NCBI GenBank assembly: GCA_002914845.1
Contig: JXTC01000048.1
Span: forward strand, 141,758 to 205,757
Length of the DNA stretch: 64,000 bases
Reading direction: 5' to 3'
Source of the DNA: Trema orientale
Taxonomy: Eukaryota; Streptophyta; Magnoliopsida; Rosales; Cannabaceae
This document shows positions 28,543 through 41,763 of this stretch, piece by piece. The notes under the pieces were generated by a model. It was not told the origin of the DNA. It was given only the letters and a program-made list of their open reading frames with translations, and did not search any database. How positions within the stretch are numbered: the stretch's first letter is position 1; each line of letters begins with the position of its first letter. The position numbers were made by a program, and so were the translations under genes.

Positions 28543-29193
28543 AATAAACCAATATTGCTTTTCAAGTGAGGTTTTAACATGAACCTCCTACGCAGCAATA
28601 TGTGACTTTTTCACTTGTTTTTGTTTTTTCATTTTTGTCGTTCTTTTTTTCTTTCTTCTTTCTAATATCAATTGATAGCTCTGGCTAAGAAAGTCAACCC
28701 AAGAAAGTGAAAATCTTTGTTTGTCTGCCTAGAAAACATAGGATAGGACTGAGAATTGTTGGGTTGAATTTGTCAGTGGTACTCTATTGGTTTCTTCTTT
28801 TCAGTTTCAAGACATCAAAGTAAGAGTTGAATAATCTGTACATGAATTTTTGAATTGAAAAAGTACAAATGCTGTAAAAAGCTATATGTGTTTTCATTTA
28901 TTTATGGATGTGATGCAAACTACGCTACAATCATTTATGTCGCTGGTTATATGCTTTTAAAAAAGGCTTATTCTTTAATCCTGAAATTTTTGAAGATAAA
29001 CATAATCTAACATTGAATACTTTCATTTCTAGTTTTGTTGTACTTATTAATATGTAACTTGTCCAAGAACATCTACTCTCAAGTCACAATATTGCATATA
29101 AGAAGTTTAACAACTTTCAAGCTCAAATTTCTTCAACCTTTATTTTGGTCCCATAATGATGTACAATTCCTCAAAGGGTACTGATTTTACAAT

Positions 29194-30426
29194 TCAATGT
29201 CTCAGTAACATGTGAAGAGTGGAGTGCTTATGAATATTGTAACTCAACAGATTCTGGTTTTCTTCGAGTATTTTCCCAGCAAACATAAGACTCTGCCTAC
29301 AAATTGGCATTCCCACCTTACAGAAAAGTTTTTCTTTCACCTCTTCGATCGTATTTGACCGCGTAACAAAGAGCGTTACAGTCTTCCCACTCCATGGCTT
29401 AACAAAAATCTGAATCCAAGAAGGCTGCAGATCCAAAGTCGAATTCTCTTCAATCCCATAAAAGGCCAAGCTCTTGGAGTCCTCAAGCTCATTTCCCGCA
29501 TAAATCATCTTACAGTCGCTGACCGGGCATCCTATGAAGCTCTCAATGATTGTTTTAACATCGCGAATGGTGTACAAGGCTCTTACTTCAAATCTCAAAA
29601 GCTTCCCACTTGGGGTTCTAACAATGATTGGCAAGAAACTTTTAGGATGAAAGATCAAATGAAGGGTTGATTCTGTTTTTATGCCAAGTGACATCAAAGT
29701 CCTATAATCTTCAAGGCTTTTCCCATCATGGAACAAGGAGTACTGATCTGGTTCGATTCCTTCTATGACAAGGATTTTCGATTTGATTTCATGGATAATA
29801 TGGTAACCCTTTGCTTCAACCACAATGATTTTCTTGTTCGAGGCTATTTTGACATATAGTTTCAACCAATTTGAATGCTGGTCGTTCGAACTCCGATTCT
29901 GCTCCTTCTCAAGGTTTTGATTCTTTTGATCAACTGTTATCTGTTCATGCTCAATGTCATGATTTTCCAAATGGGATTCTTGAACCTTTCTTGAACTGCC
30001 TTTCTTCCTATGTAATCTGGCTTTCAAGTTTCTGATTGTCTCAGATTTCTTGACCCTCAAGGATACTACTTTGATGACTCTCCGGAATATGTTATTCTGT
30101 CACAAAGAAAAAAGATACAAAAGCTTGGGAAGTTTGGTCATAAATAATACTAGTACTCCCTTTTTCAGCATGCAAATACAAACCAAGAACATCATATTAG
30201 AGAACTTGAGAAGGGAAAAGTCTTGTACAAAAAATCATGGAACAAATACCAATGAATAAAATGAGAAAAGGGGTCTTCATCTTATTCCTTTTCTAAGCAA
30301 AGAACTTGTTAACAAAACGTTTTAAAATAAAAAAAGAACCACCTTATGTTGAGATGAAGCCGAGTTACTTGATGGGAGTTTTCGGTATCCTTTGTACAAG
30401 AGTCTGAAATGCCTTGGTGCTTCCAT
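29194..30426 (-). CDS. Three-domain ubiquitin-like protein, copy A (UBL-A)
   Basis: Two exons: 30426-30343 (MEAPRHFRLLYKGYRKLP...) and 30096-29194, joined AAG|AAT to give 328 residues. A basic N-terminal region with a charged linker is followed by three divergent ubiquitin folds at about 106-178, 183-252 and 255-328. Domain 3 is closest to ubiquitin: MFAGKILEE corresponds to the Lys48 region and NIHKHSTLHMLLRH to the Lys63 region. It stops at LLRH where ubiquitin continues to the Gly-Gly terminus, so it cannot be processed and conjugated like ubiquitin. I infer a scaffold or shuttle-type role; no specific function is known to me. Using only exon 2 would need a TTG start, whereas the upstream exon gives a true ATG and is conserved in copy B. 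Confidence 0.82.
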
Positions 30427-30963
30427 TAGCAAGTACTACAAAACCCTTCACCAAAAAATCTATGAATTTCTCAGATTTTCTTTCTGATGGAGAAGAATAT
30501 GTTTCTATCCTCTTCCTGTTACCTTTTCTTTTTTTATTTTTATTAAAGAAAAGATATATTTTTGGACAAGTTATTTTAGAATTTTTTTTTGGTAGTTTTA
30601 AGTTCAATAAGTGGCTTGTGATAGAGTTGACACAGTACTGTAAGCCTAAAAGGCACGATAAGACCTAATATGTACCAGTTAACGGGGCTGCATCAAGGCA
30701 CATCAGTTGTTAAATGATAGGATGCTTAAAACGTAAATGAGAATTTTAATATATCTTAAATAAACCAGGAGTTGACCGTAGCATTCAACTAATTTAATAA
30801 TTAGAATGCCAACAATCAACATTACTTGTTTTACTTAAATTGGTTTGAAAGAAACACAAAACAGATATTAAAACAATAAACATAATAAAATTAGAATTTT
30901 ATTTCTGCGTGCTGCTACTAATTACTTATTAAACTGGTGTAGAGAGAACACCACTTAATATTT

Positions 30964-30998
<35 letters not shown>

Positions 30999-31700
30999 TA
31001 TCCAACTTGTTGCGTAAAGTAATTAATAACATATCAATAATAGTGGTTCAAAGAGTATCCTTAGTTTCAAATATTTTATCAACTAAAATGAAAAGAGGGA
31101 TAGTATCATTTTATACCTGTATTTTGACATTTTGTTCAATTTATACTTTGTGTATTGGTTATTATCAACATTAATTTTTTAGATTTAAAATATATTACGA
31201 ATTTATATTATGACACCAATTTAGAACAGTTAATTTACCAAAATGATTTAATAAACAGTTAATTTACCAAAATGATTTAATAAAACTTATTCTTGGATCA
31301 GTTTTTGTACAATTAATTTTTAATTTTTTAAATGACATCTCTAAATTGGTATCAGGATATAAATTTGTAACAAATTTCAAATATAAGGGTCAATGTTGAT
31401 ACCAACAAAATATAAGATATAATTTGAACAAAATATCAAAATAAGGTATAAAAATAATAATATCTTGTGAGACATACGGGTACTATCCTTTTATCAAAAT
31501 ATTATTCCCTCCGAAGCAAGGAATTACATTTAAAAAAAAAAAAAACTCCCACTGTCATCATCCCTTGAGGATCAATATTTTCTAATACAGCAAGTTCAAT
31601 TTTTTTGGGAGAGACCAAATTCATGGTTTTTGGTACATATCATATTTTTATATGGTACATATCAATCAATATGTGATTGTGAGACATTCAAAATCATATA
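30427..31700. pseudogene. Remnant of a second kinesin (KIN-10A) 3' region and flanking repeats
   Basis: Pieces at about 30863-31015 (TTAAAACAATAAACATAATA, GAGAACACCACTTAATA, CCAACTTGTT) and 31500-31590 match the downstream flank and 3' exon of the intact kinesin at 41.76-42.84 kb in the same order. The best piece, about 31547-31588, carries CTCCCACTGTCATCATC and TTGAGGATCAATATTTTCT. It corresponds to the kinesin codons for ENIDPQEMMTVGE. Between the pieces lie a TA microsatellite (30961-31000) and a foldback repeat (31105-31470). No functional gene remains. Confidence 0.7.
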
Positions 31701-31701
31701 G

Positions 31702-33063
31702 ATGAACGAGTTTAGAGCCCCTTCTGATTTGTCATCCGGGCCATTGGAGCCAATTAGACAATTATCTTCTTACTGAAAAAATATGTTGGTAGTTAAATTT
31801 TCAATTTTTTTTTTCCGGGTTTTTGGTTTAATGCACTCAAGACTCTTCAACTCAAAAACAAATTCCAAGGTCAAAATGCCATCATTCAGCCAACTTAGGT
31901 TCTGATGCGAGTTCCTCAACCAAATAAGGCTCCGAGAGTGCGAAACATTCAAGGCACCGCCACTCGACAGCAGATGCTTCTTTGCGTTCATGGACTGGGG
32001 ATTTGTCAGGGAGAGTCCGCCACTCTCTACGTCAACAGAAGTCAAATCTTGGACCGGACTCCATTGTTATCCTTCTAACTCTTTGTAAAGTAGACGATTT
32101 TTGGAGGGATGGAGAGAGAACATCAATCCTCCATTTGATAGGAGGGAGATGAGAAGTAAAAGAAGTAGGGTATAGAAATTAAGAAGACGAAGAAAATATG
32201 ATATAGTCATTTTATTGGATAAACTGTGTATGTATATAGGTTACATAAAATATTCTAAATCAAGAAAGATTACAATTTAAAAATAATAAAATAAGTGAAA
32301 GAGAAACTAAAACCTAAATATGTGAAAATCTAAATATATACAGATTTCAAATTTAATTAAATAAACTAAATAGTTTCTCCAATATAGGACTCTCTCTGGG
32401 TCTATCAAATCTCGTCCTTCGAAAGTTCGAAAGATTAGAGAAAAGTGATGAAAACAAAAATGAATTGGTAAATTTACCTTTCAAAAGATTTTATGTAAAA
32501 GATAATAAAATAGGTAATGCAGTAATTTTAAAGTGATATTCTCAATCATTCCTCCCAAACCTAAATATGTGAAAATCTAAATATATACAGATTTCAAATT
32601 TAATTAAATAAACTAAATAGTTTCTCCAATATAGGACTCTCTCCGGGTCTACCAAATCTCGTCCTTCGAAAGTTGGAAAGATTAGAGAAAAGTGATGGAA
32701 ACAAAAGTGAATGGGTAAATTTACCTTCTAAAAGATTTTATGTAAAAGATAATAAAATGAGTAATACAGTAATTTTAAAGTAATATTCTCAATCATTCCT
32801 CCCAAACAATTTGAAAGATTATTATTTTCTTCCCCTTCCTTCATATTCATTATCCTTCTTTCATGTCCTTCCTACATTCTCTCCTTCCTAACAAACGTAA
32901 TCTCTTTGGTCGAAAGAAAGGTTCAACAGAAGAAGGATCATCAAGATCAAAAGCCCGAAACTCTTCAACAGACATCCAATACTAGGATCTTCAAACAGAG
33001 TCTAAAACAGGCATGAATTGAAGAACAATAAGGGCTGTGAGGGACAAGTCAGGAGGGAATGAA
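31702..33063 (+). pseudogene. Truncated, interrupted RIC pseudogene
   Basis: A copy of RIC exons 3 and 4. The exon 3 part starts at 31702 (ATGAACGAGTTTAGAGCCCC). The CRIB-coding exons 1 and 2 are absent. The exon 3 donor is deleted and the exon 4 acceptor AAG has become AAT. A CGA codon has become TAA in the ACCAAA-TAA-GGC context near 31922. At about 32064 the coding region is cut by roughly 840 bases of unrelated DNA, and the matching sequence resumes near 32917 (AAAGAAAGGTTCAACAGAAG). Similarity continues through the 3' UTR to about 33340. Clearly non-functional. Confidence 0.88.
32311..32804. repeat. Two 247-bp tandem copies inside the RIC pseudogene insert
   Basis: Copies at 32311-32557 and 32558-32804 are almost identical. 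They share AACCTAAATATGTGAAAATC, AATAGTTTCTCCAATATAGG, CTCGTCCTTCGAAAGTT and a closing CTCAATCATTCCTCCC. They lie within the 32064-32916 insertion, which may be a transposon; its termini are pyrimidine-rich but not clearly inverted. Confidence 0.8.
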
Positions 33064-33689
33064 TAAACCAAAACTGCTCTTCAAGAGAGGTTTTAAGATG
33101 ATGCAGCAATATGTGACTATTCAATTGTTTATGTCTTTTCATTTTTGTCACTTTCTGTTTTTACTTCTTTCTTCTTTTTAATATCAATTGATAGCTCTGG
33201 CCAAGAAAGTCAACCCAAGAAATTGAAAACCTTTGTCTGTCTGCCAAGAAAACATAGGATAGGACTGGGAGTTGTTGGGTTGAATTTGTCTGTGGTACTT
33301 TATTGGTTTTTTCTATTCAGTTTCCAGACACCAAACTAAGAGTCGAATAATTTGTACAGGAAATTTTGCACAGAAAAGTACAAATTATGGATGTGACTCA
33401 AAATAAGCTTCTCCTTCTCTATAGATTCAAAAATTCTACAATCATTAATGTCACTAACCATATGCTTTTAAAAGAAGAACAGTTCACCTTATTCTCTAAT
33501 CCAGCAATATTTGAGGATAAACATAGTCTACCATTGAATACTTTCATTTTTAGTTTTCTTATCCTTGTTAATAGGTAACGTGTCCAAGAACACCTACTCT
33601 CAAGTCACAATATTGCATATAAGAAGTTCAATAACTTGCAAGCTCAAATATCTTCAACCTTTATCCTCAAAGGGTACTGATTTTTCAAT

Positions 33690-34915
33690 TCAATGTCTTA
33701 GTAACATGTGTAGAGTGGAGTGCTTATGAACATTGTAACTTGACAGATTCCGGTTTTCTTCGAGTATTTTTCCAGCAAACATAAGACTGTGCCTACGCGT
33801 TGGCATTCCCACCTTGCAGAAAAGTTTTTCCTTCACCTCATCAATCGTATTTGATCGAGTTACTTGGAGCGTTACGGTCTTCCCACTCCATGTCCTAACA
33901 AAAATCTGAATCCAAGAAAGCTGCAGATCCAAAGTCGAATTATCTTCGATCCCATAAAAGGCCAAGCTCTTGGAGTCCTCAAGCTCATTTCCCGCATAAA
34001 TCATCTTACAGTCACTGACCGGATATCCTATGAAGCTCTCAGTGATCGTTTTCACATCTCGAATGGTGTACAAGACTTTTACTTCAAATCTCGGAAGCTT
34101 CCCACTTGGGGTTCTAACACTGATTGACAATGAACTTCTTGGATGAAAAATCAAATGAAGGGTTGATTCTGTTTTTATGCCAAGTGACACCAAAGTCCTA
34201 TAATCTTCAAGGCTTTTCCCATCATGGAACAAAGAGTACTGATCTGGTTTGATCCCTTCTACGACAAGGATTTTCGATTTGATTTCGTGGACAACATGGT
34301 AACCTTTTGCTTCAACCACAATGGTTTTCTTGTTTGATGCTATTTTGACATGTAGTTTCAAACAAGTTGAATGCTGGCGGTTCGAACTCGGGTTCTTGTC
34401 CCTCTCGAGGTTTTGACTCTTTTCATCAACTGTTGTCTGTTCATGCTCAAGCTCATCATTTTCCAAAAAGGGTTCTTGAAACTGTCTTGAATAGCCTTTC
34501 TTTCTTTGTAATCTGGCTTTCAAGTTTCTGACTGTCTCAAATTTCTTGACCGTCGAGGATACCACTTTGATGACTCTCCGGAACAGGTTATTCTGTCACA
34601 TGTGAAGAAAGAAACAAAAGCTTGGAAATTTTGGTCACAAACAATACTAATATTCTCTTTATCAGTATGCAAATAAAAATAAGAACCTCATGTCAGAGAA
34701 TTTAAGACAGGACAAGTTTTGTGCAAGAAATTATGCAAAAAATTCCAATGAATAAAATGAGAAAAAGAGTATTTAATTTATTGATTTTCAAGGCAAAGAA
34801 CTTGTTAATAAAATGATACAAAGGAAAAAGAAAGAACCTGATGTTGAGATGAATCCAAGTCGCTTGATGGGAGTTTCTGGTATCCCACGAGTCTGAAATG
34901 CCTTGGTGTTTCCAT
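33690..34915 (-). CDS. Three-domain ubiquitin-like protein, copy B (UBL-B)
   Basis: Tandem duplicate of the gene at 29194-30426 with the same structure: exons 34915-34838 (METPRHFRLVGYQKLP...) and 34592-33690, joined CAG|AAT to give 326 residues. All three ubiquitin folds are present and the end is again LHMLLRH without Gly-Gly. The frame is open throughout despite many substitutions relative to copy A, for example STVKKFETV for LRVKKSETI and RRHSLMFAG for CRQSLMFAG. Loss of three codons in exon 1 and gain of one restore the frame. This suggests that both copies remain under protein-level constraint, unlike the RIC copy next door. Exon 1 supplies the only plausible ATG; exon 2 alone would begin at GTG. 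Confidence 0.82.
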
Positions 34916-36791
34916 TAGCAAGTAGTACAGAAATCTTGGCCAAAATCCATGGATTTCTCCAATTTTCCCTTTTTTTTTTTTTTTGAGGGGGACTTCTCCA
35001 ATTTTCTTTCTGAAAGAGAAGAACATGTTCTCAGATTGATTTTACATTAAAGAGAATATAAGACGTAGAATATATTATAGAGAATATATGATGTGGAAAG
35101 ATATATAGATTTGCAAGATAGATCAAAAAAAAAAGATCAGATATATTTGAGAGACACATGAAAGAATTAAGACATAAACTTATGAATGGTAGAAAAGAAC
35201 GAAAACATATTAAGAATTAGATAAAATTCAAGAAGAAACAAAACATATCAAGAATTACTAAAAATTCAAGAAGAAACCGAGTACAATTTAGAGGGAGAAA
35301 ATCCCAACGATTTAATAATCCTTATATAGTGCGAAAATTACATATTTAAGATATAAGAAATTGGACCCAACTAAAAAGTAAACTTATTTGAAATTTAATA
35401 GAAACAAGAAACTTAAATATTCTAGTTATTCAAAATTAAAATAAATTTAATTAATAGTAATTATTGAAACAAAAATTTTATATGTATTAAAATAGCATTG
35501 GAGGTTAACAGCCATATTACCTCCTCTTTCCCATATTATCTTTAAAATTCCTTTTCTTACAAAACGGAAATAAACATTGGATTTTCCAAGTCATGAAAAA
35601 AATAAGTGAATGGAAAGGAAAAAAAGGGGGAAAAAGGGGGATGCTTTTATGTGTTTTGTATATAAATATGGATACATAAAAGGCACTACGGAGGATCGGC
35701 ATCTAGAAAATAAAATATAAAAAAAATACTAGTTTGAAGATAAATCAGCCTAGTTTCTTTTTCTCACTATATCTTGATTCCTTATACAAGATATCGTGAG
35801 ATTGAAGATAAATCCATCTTTTAAAAAGATTCTCTTCATTCTCACGGCCCGGCTTTCATGGGTTCCATAAAATCGTTATAGGTCAACTCGGAAGCCATGG
35901 ATCAAGAGCGTAAAAGGTTTTTCTAAACATCAAATTCACTTGTATTTGTGATTTCAGAATGAAATGACTCAAATCCGTTATCTTTTTTTTTTTTTTGAAG
36001 AAAAATTCATTATCATTTGGACGATGTAAATTTAATTTCTTTTATGTCATAAAAATAATTTTATTATTATTATTTTTTACATTTTTTTATAATAACAATG
36101 CTATGAGTATTAGTGATGCCTAAGACCGAAGTATTACTCTATTACTTGATGATTCTAACTAATAAGTTAGGTCTTACATATGCCCTACAGAAAATGTAAT
36201 TATAAATAGTCAATAACATACTGATACAACACATCACGTGGTATTGGGTACCATATAGTGCTCCATAACATTACTCTTTTTAGAGTGTCAAATGTACTAT
36301 CTTTTTAACTCTTTTTTATACTCTCTCGTCTTAATGTCTGACACGTGGATTCCACTATCCAGTTTAATATTTTAATAATACAATAAATTATAGTGGAACC
36401 CATTTATCAAGCAATGAGTCTTAAAGAGTGCAAAAGAAAATACAACTAGCATTCATGTTTTTTATATTCCAAAAATACCCACATACATTCACTTTCTTCA
36501 CTTTGAATGTCTAATTTTCACGCTAAAAAAATTAAAAATATTATTCAGATACATGACTCGTCAGACTTTGGAGAATAAAAATGAACACCGTAGCTGGATA
36601 CCTCCTTTAAAGGGCAAAACACAGAATTTGAAACGGAAAAGTCCATTGCTCACCTCACTAGTCCATTATGTATTCAAACCAAACTAATAACAAAGCAATA
36701 AATATAGGGAATAATTCTAAAAACACCTCATGTATTTAAGCTAAATACCACATCTAACACTTTGTTCTCATAAAACTCATAAGTACCCTAT
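34916..36791. other. Intergenic AT-rich DNA, no gene recognised
   Basis: Contains A-rich stretches (35040-35420) and a possible short MITE around 36100-36430, whose borders I could not establish. No coding motif seen. Confidence 0.4.
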
Positions 36792-36981
36792 ATTTTCTAA
36801 GGGCGCGTCTACAGTAGGGGCGCCCCTACGTAGGGCCCTGTCTATTCACCGTTAGATGGAAATCTGTTTATAAATAGATTCTCCACAGATTCCCGTTATT
36901 CTCCACAGATTCTCATCCAACGATAATTAAGGCATGACCCTACGTAGGGACGCCCCTACCGTAGCCATCCCCATTTTCTAA
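36792..36981. mobile_element. 172-bp Mutator-type MITE with 9-bp target duplication
   Basis: The element is 36801-36972. A perfect 9-bp duplication ATTTTCTAA flanks it at 36792-36800 and 36973-36981. The terminal inverted repeats are about 35 bases and match at about 29 of 35 positions. The left has ACAGTAGGGGCGCCCCTACG and TAGGG, and the right inverse has ACGGTAGGGGCGTCCCTACG. Each arm is also internally palindromic (GTAGGGGCGCCCCTAC). Confidence 0.88.
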
Positions 36982-37514
36982 AACATGAAAAAAGTAACCA
37001 ATCTTTTATTTTTGAAAAATCTTACTAAATTCTTTTCTAAATGGCATTAATATATTGATATCCAAATAACCCCTTGATTGATTTTTTTTTAAAATAGAAT
37101 AATCTAAATATTATTGGAAAAAAAAAACATTATTGAAATTTTTCTATAATCTTCCCCAAAAAAAGTGATTTTTTTTCTATTTTCAAATAAAAAAATTAAT
37201 TAGATAATGAGAGTATTTAGCTATAGATTTCTGAAACATATGCAAAGGTATTTTAGATATTTCACATTTTAAGTTTGACTAAAAAGTAACCAGGTATACT
37301 TTTTTCCTATCTTGAAAAACACATAGAAACTTATAGGTTTTATGAGAAGGTTAAACGTGATATTTAGATATAATAAAGAGGATTTTTTAGGATTATTCCA
37401 TATATATATAATAGGATTATTTTTTTTTATTTTTTTTCGTTTCACTTTGTATTTCTCTTTTTTTTTTCCAAAAGGAATTATTTTTTGTCTTGCTTCATTA
37501 TTATTCATTACTGA

Positions 37515-38001
37515 TTTCTAAAAGGGTTTTTGGCATGATTAGTCCCTGAATTTTTCGATGATTTGCAATGTATCCCCTGAACTTTTTTTTTTGGCAATTA
37601 GGACCCTGAATTTAGAATTTTTGGCAATGTATCCCCTGAACTTTTTTTTTGGCAATTAGGACACTGAATTTAGAGTTTTTGGCATGATTAGCCCCTGAAT
37701 TTTTCGTTGATTTGCGATTTATTTTTTAATTGTTTAAAAATCTGCATATAACTCAGGGGATATATTGCAAATCAGCAAAAAATTTAGGGGCTAATCACGC
37801 TAAAATTCCTAAATTCAGGGTCCTAATTGCCAAAAAAAAAAAGTTCAGGGGATACATTACAAATCAACGAAAAATTCAGGGGCTAATCATGTCAAAAATT
37901 CTAAATTCAAGGTCCTAATTGCCAAAAAAAAAAGTTCAAGGTATATATTGTAAATCATCGAAAAATTCAGGGACTAATCATGCTAAAAACCCTTTCTAAA
38001 A
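37515..38001. mobile_element. Foldback element with 9-bp target duplication
   Basis: The element is 37524-37992 (469 bases), flanked by a perfect 9-bp TTTCTAAAA (37515-37523 and 37993-38001). The two arms are inverted copies over most of the length. GGGTTTTTGGCATGATTAG opens it, and the inverse of that sequence closes it. Inside each arm TGTATCCCCTGAACTTTTTT and GGCAATTAGGACCCTGAATT repeat in tandem. Mutator-like by target length, and non-coding. Confidence 0.85.
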
Positions 38002-38369
38002 AGGTAACTTCCTTCTAGGACTGAAGTAATTTAGGGCTTCTTTTTTCTTTTTCATTTTTTTCGTTATTTTGTGTGTTTTGTAGCTTGATAAGAGAAGTTT
38101 TAAATCTATTATTATTTAGTCTATGTGAATTTAAAAATCATAATGGGTGAATTTAATAATTAATTTTTCCTTTTTTACTAATTCTAATTAGGGGTAAACT
38201 TATAATTAAAAAGGCTATGGATTTAGAATTTTACTTTTGAAATACAGCAACACACGATAAGTCAGTTTTTTTACTGAAATATAAAAATTAATATATTGGA
38301 TCCCACACGGATCCCACATGAAATGTCATTCTATCTTCTAATAAAAATTAAAAAAAAAAAGAATTTGGA

Positions 38370-39700
38370 CACTTATAACTAAGTTTTCAAAAATAATACA
38401 AAAAATATGACCTTCCCAAAATAAATTATCTTCTCTACGACATTCACTAGCATTTTTCTAAATATTTTGGTTATAAGAAACTAAAATGGTTTCCAATAAT
38501 TAAATTAGTTTCTTGACTTTACGTAACAAAATTTGATTTCCAACAAACAAATTAGATTCAAATAGCATTAATCTCTAGTTCCTAATAATCTTTATTTTCT
38601 AGTTTCTAGTAATCAAATTAATTTTTTTGGGATTTGATTATTAGTTACAAGAAACTAAGTAATGCTGGGTATACTTTTCCTAAAAAAACTTAGCATTAAT
38701 CTCTAGTTCCTAATAATCTTTATTTTCTGGTTTCAGTAATCAAATTAGTTTTTTTGGGATTTGATTATTAGTTACAAGAAAGTAAGTAATGCTGGGTATA
38801 TTTTTCCTAAAAAAAACTTACCCTTTATATGGTCCTGGGCCCATAGCATTAGAGAAAATAGCCGAAGAAAACTTACACTTCATATGGTGCTGGGCATCTC
38901 ACAAGCCATAGCATTACTCTTAAAAAGTCTCCAACCCCACTCTAGCACAAAGCCACATGGGTCACTACAAACGTAAAGAAAGAGAATTTATATGCAATGG
39001 CTCTTTTTTTTTTTAAGAACAATTTAAAAATGACTATTTTATATAGCTATTTAAAAAATAAATATTTTATAATTTTTTGTTTTTCAATTGATCTATTTTT
39101 TATAAAGTAAATTAATTTTTGAAAAAGTAAATCAATTTTCAAAAAATAAATCCATTTATTTTGATATAACAAATATGAAAAAGACTATTTTTCAAATAAT
39201 TTTTTAAATTCGGTTATTTTTTAACAATATTTGAAAAATGGCTATTTTACAAACTATGATCCCAAATTCGGTCATTTGGCTAAAAAACCTGTAAATAAAT
39301 GGGACCAAAGCCCAAATTGCAAAGAGCTCATCCTGTAAAACAGAAGGGTTTCTAACACTTTTACCTATAAAAATTCAAAAGAATTATTAAAATATGGAGC
39401 TCAGTTTTTTTTTTCCAAATTTCCGTACGGTTTTTATTAGAAAAATATCATTTTTAAAATAGTTATTGGTTACTAATTTCTGAAAACTAGTTACCGGTTA
39501 TCATTTCTATACCAATTATAAATACCTTTGGTTACTAGTTACCAGTTCTTGAAAACTGATTCATAGTTACTAGTTATTATTTAAAAAAATGGTATTTTTT
39601 AAAATATTTTTTAGAAAATTTTGTTTTCATACAAACCACCCGTATTTTTCAAATTTTTTTTGTAAAAATGCGGTAAAATGGCTAATTTCTCAAAACAGAA
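38370..39700. mobile_element. Fragments of the GTAAC-rich repeat family with a local duplication
   Basis: At 38560-38690 and 38691-38820 a unit of about 130 bases is duplicated (CATTAATCTCTAGTTCCTAA ... AAGTAATGCTGGGTATA). At 39420-39690 a short inverted-ended segment carries GGTTACTAGTTACCAG-type motifs, with TACGG-type subterminal sequence as in the elements at 3613 and 15119. Boundaries are not defined. No gene seen. Confidence 0.5.
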
Positions 39701-39854
39701 CAAGCAACGACATACACTAGTTTCATTTCCATTCTCTTCATGGACTGCCTACTGTGCGCTCTTTGTGCCGAAAGGACATTTAGGGCCCGATTAAAGAAAA
39801 ATCACTGAGAGTATTAAGTTTACATAAGTCATTATGTCTTCATCTTAAGATTAA

Positions 39855-41758
39855 TGACTGCACTTAGATGCAACTTAGCTTTTGCGGCTAAGTTGCCTAT
39901 ATATCATTTGTGGAATCAAGTCGACATAGTTCAAGCTAAGAAATCTTTATGATTTTGGAGATTTTGAAGTATGTAACCTCACTTTGACTTTTAAAATAAT
40001 TTTTGCAGGGGAAAATTGGTCCAGGAACAATAAAAAATTTTTTCAAAACAATTGACTATATGAGTGCGTAGTATTAATTCATAGCAAATAAAAACATACA
40101 AAGAGAATAGATCTAATACCTCTCGTAGCCTATCAGGGGATCCTAGTTTTTTTGTCTTCTAAACCACGATCTTCTAATCCAAGCCTCAAGCACAACTGGA
40201 TGAATGTGTGGGCGTTGCGTACAACTTCTTAAAACTCACACTTTAGACCCTTGCAATATTCTCAACACATGAAATTGCAAGAGTTTGTTCTACAGAGAAT
40301 AGGAAGACTCTCTTCTTTTTCTTTCTAGTTTATGGAGGCTCTATAGAAAATAATATGTAGTATGTGCTGCTAGGGTTTAACCTTATATATATAATATTAA
40401 ACTATTTAATAAATAAATTAATTAATATATATAACGTTTTCCTTTTTCTTTTACTTTACCATACGTTATTTTGATTTTAAACGTAAAGTTTATATATATT
40501 TAAATTAATTAATCTAATTAATTAATATATATATCTAAATAAGAAAATTCTAGTCAGTTTCTCAATTTCTATTTATCTAATTATCAGATAATTAAATATT
40601 TTTAAATTCAAAATATAAATAAATTAGGAAACTTTTCTCTTCATAAATTTAAATTGATTAATTCAAAATTAATTAATTAAATAATTAATAACAATTATTA
40701 ATTACATATAGATAAACTATTTATTTAGACAAAGTATGTAGTAATAATGTAATATCAAGTACAGTGTTTGTAAAAGGTGGAATTGGGGACCTATAGACCT
40801 GTAATTTAAACTCCAATAAATTATTACAATTAATTAAACTCTTTAATTAATTTGTCTAATTTATTAATTTCAGTATTACTCCACTAAAAATCTGGAATTA
40901 TAACCTTGAAATTACATAATTAATTTACTCAAAAAATAACGAGTAGTCCATCGATTTAATCATTACATGTAGTTTAATCCTCCATAGATAATTCATAATT
41001 AGAGCTAGGTTATATTATGTTTACCTTTCCAATTACATCTTTCTCCTTGTGTACCATTGATTCTCCAATGAACAATTAATTTATAAATCTATTATAAATT
41101 GAATACTCAAACTGTTCAAGTTCTGAATCAATACACAAGAGAATCATCTTTCTAGCTTCCTAATGGAAGGAATAGATTCCATATCTATAAGCTGCATTCC
41201 TAGCTACCAATCTCATCATGCTCTGAAGATACAAGTATTTCGATCTGTTTAGGAAATGAACCTTTAACAAGTATGTTAAAGAACATAATATTATAAATAG
41301 TCTATAACTACTCAGGATTAAGAATGATTTACATATGATCATCTAGTGATATTATTTGAACTCTCAATAGTTAATAGAATTTATATTAGATTCAAATCAT
41401 GCATGGTCCAGTCCTATATAATCGAATTATATAAAGTACCTCCATTATGATGTCAATACATCAATAGTTCGGATAAGACTATTACATTTTCAATGTTAAT
41501 GGACCGTACTAATAATATTTAATTAAAAATCCCATATTTTAATTAATTATTACAGACTATGTTTAGTTTATCATCCGTAAATTTAATCTTCATATATATA
41601 ACACTTATATACTAAATTTATGGTCATATAAATAAACTAGGGATTTTTTGATATTTAAAGAAATACAAATTATGCAAAAATTCAAATAGAAAAATATTAT
41701 TTTATTAATTTAACAAATATCCAAAAATATACATGCTTTTAGGGCATAAACCCTAACA
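39855..41758 (-). mobile_element. Probable solo LTR or LTR fragment
   Basis: On the minus strand the sequence starts TGTTAGGGTTTATGCCCTAA at 41758, a start seen on plant LTR retrotransposons. The inner edge on the plus side meets host DNA that is paralogous to 30863, so 41758 is a genuine insertion boundary. A candidate other end at 39855 (TGACTGCACT) gives TG..CA termini and a 5-bp duplication ATTAA (39850-39854 and 41759-41763). Because ATTAA is AT-rich this end is tentative. No gag or pol is present. Confidence 0.55.
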
Positions 41759-41763
41759 ATTAA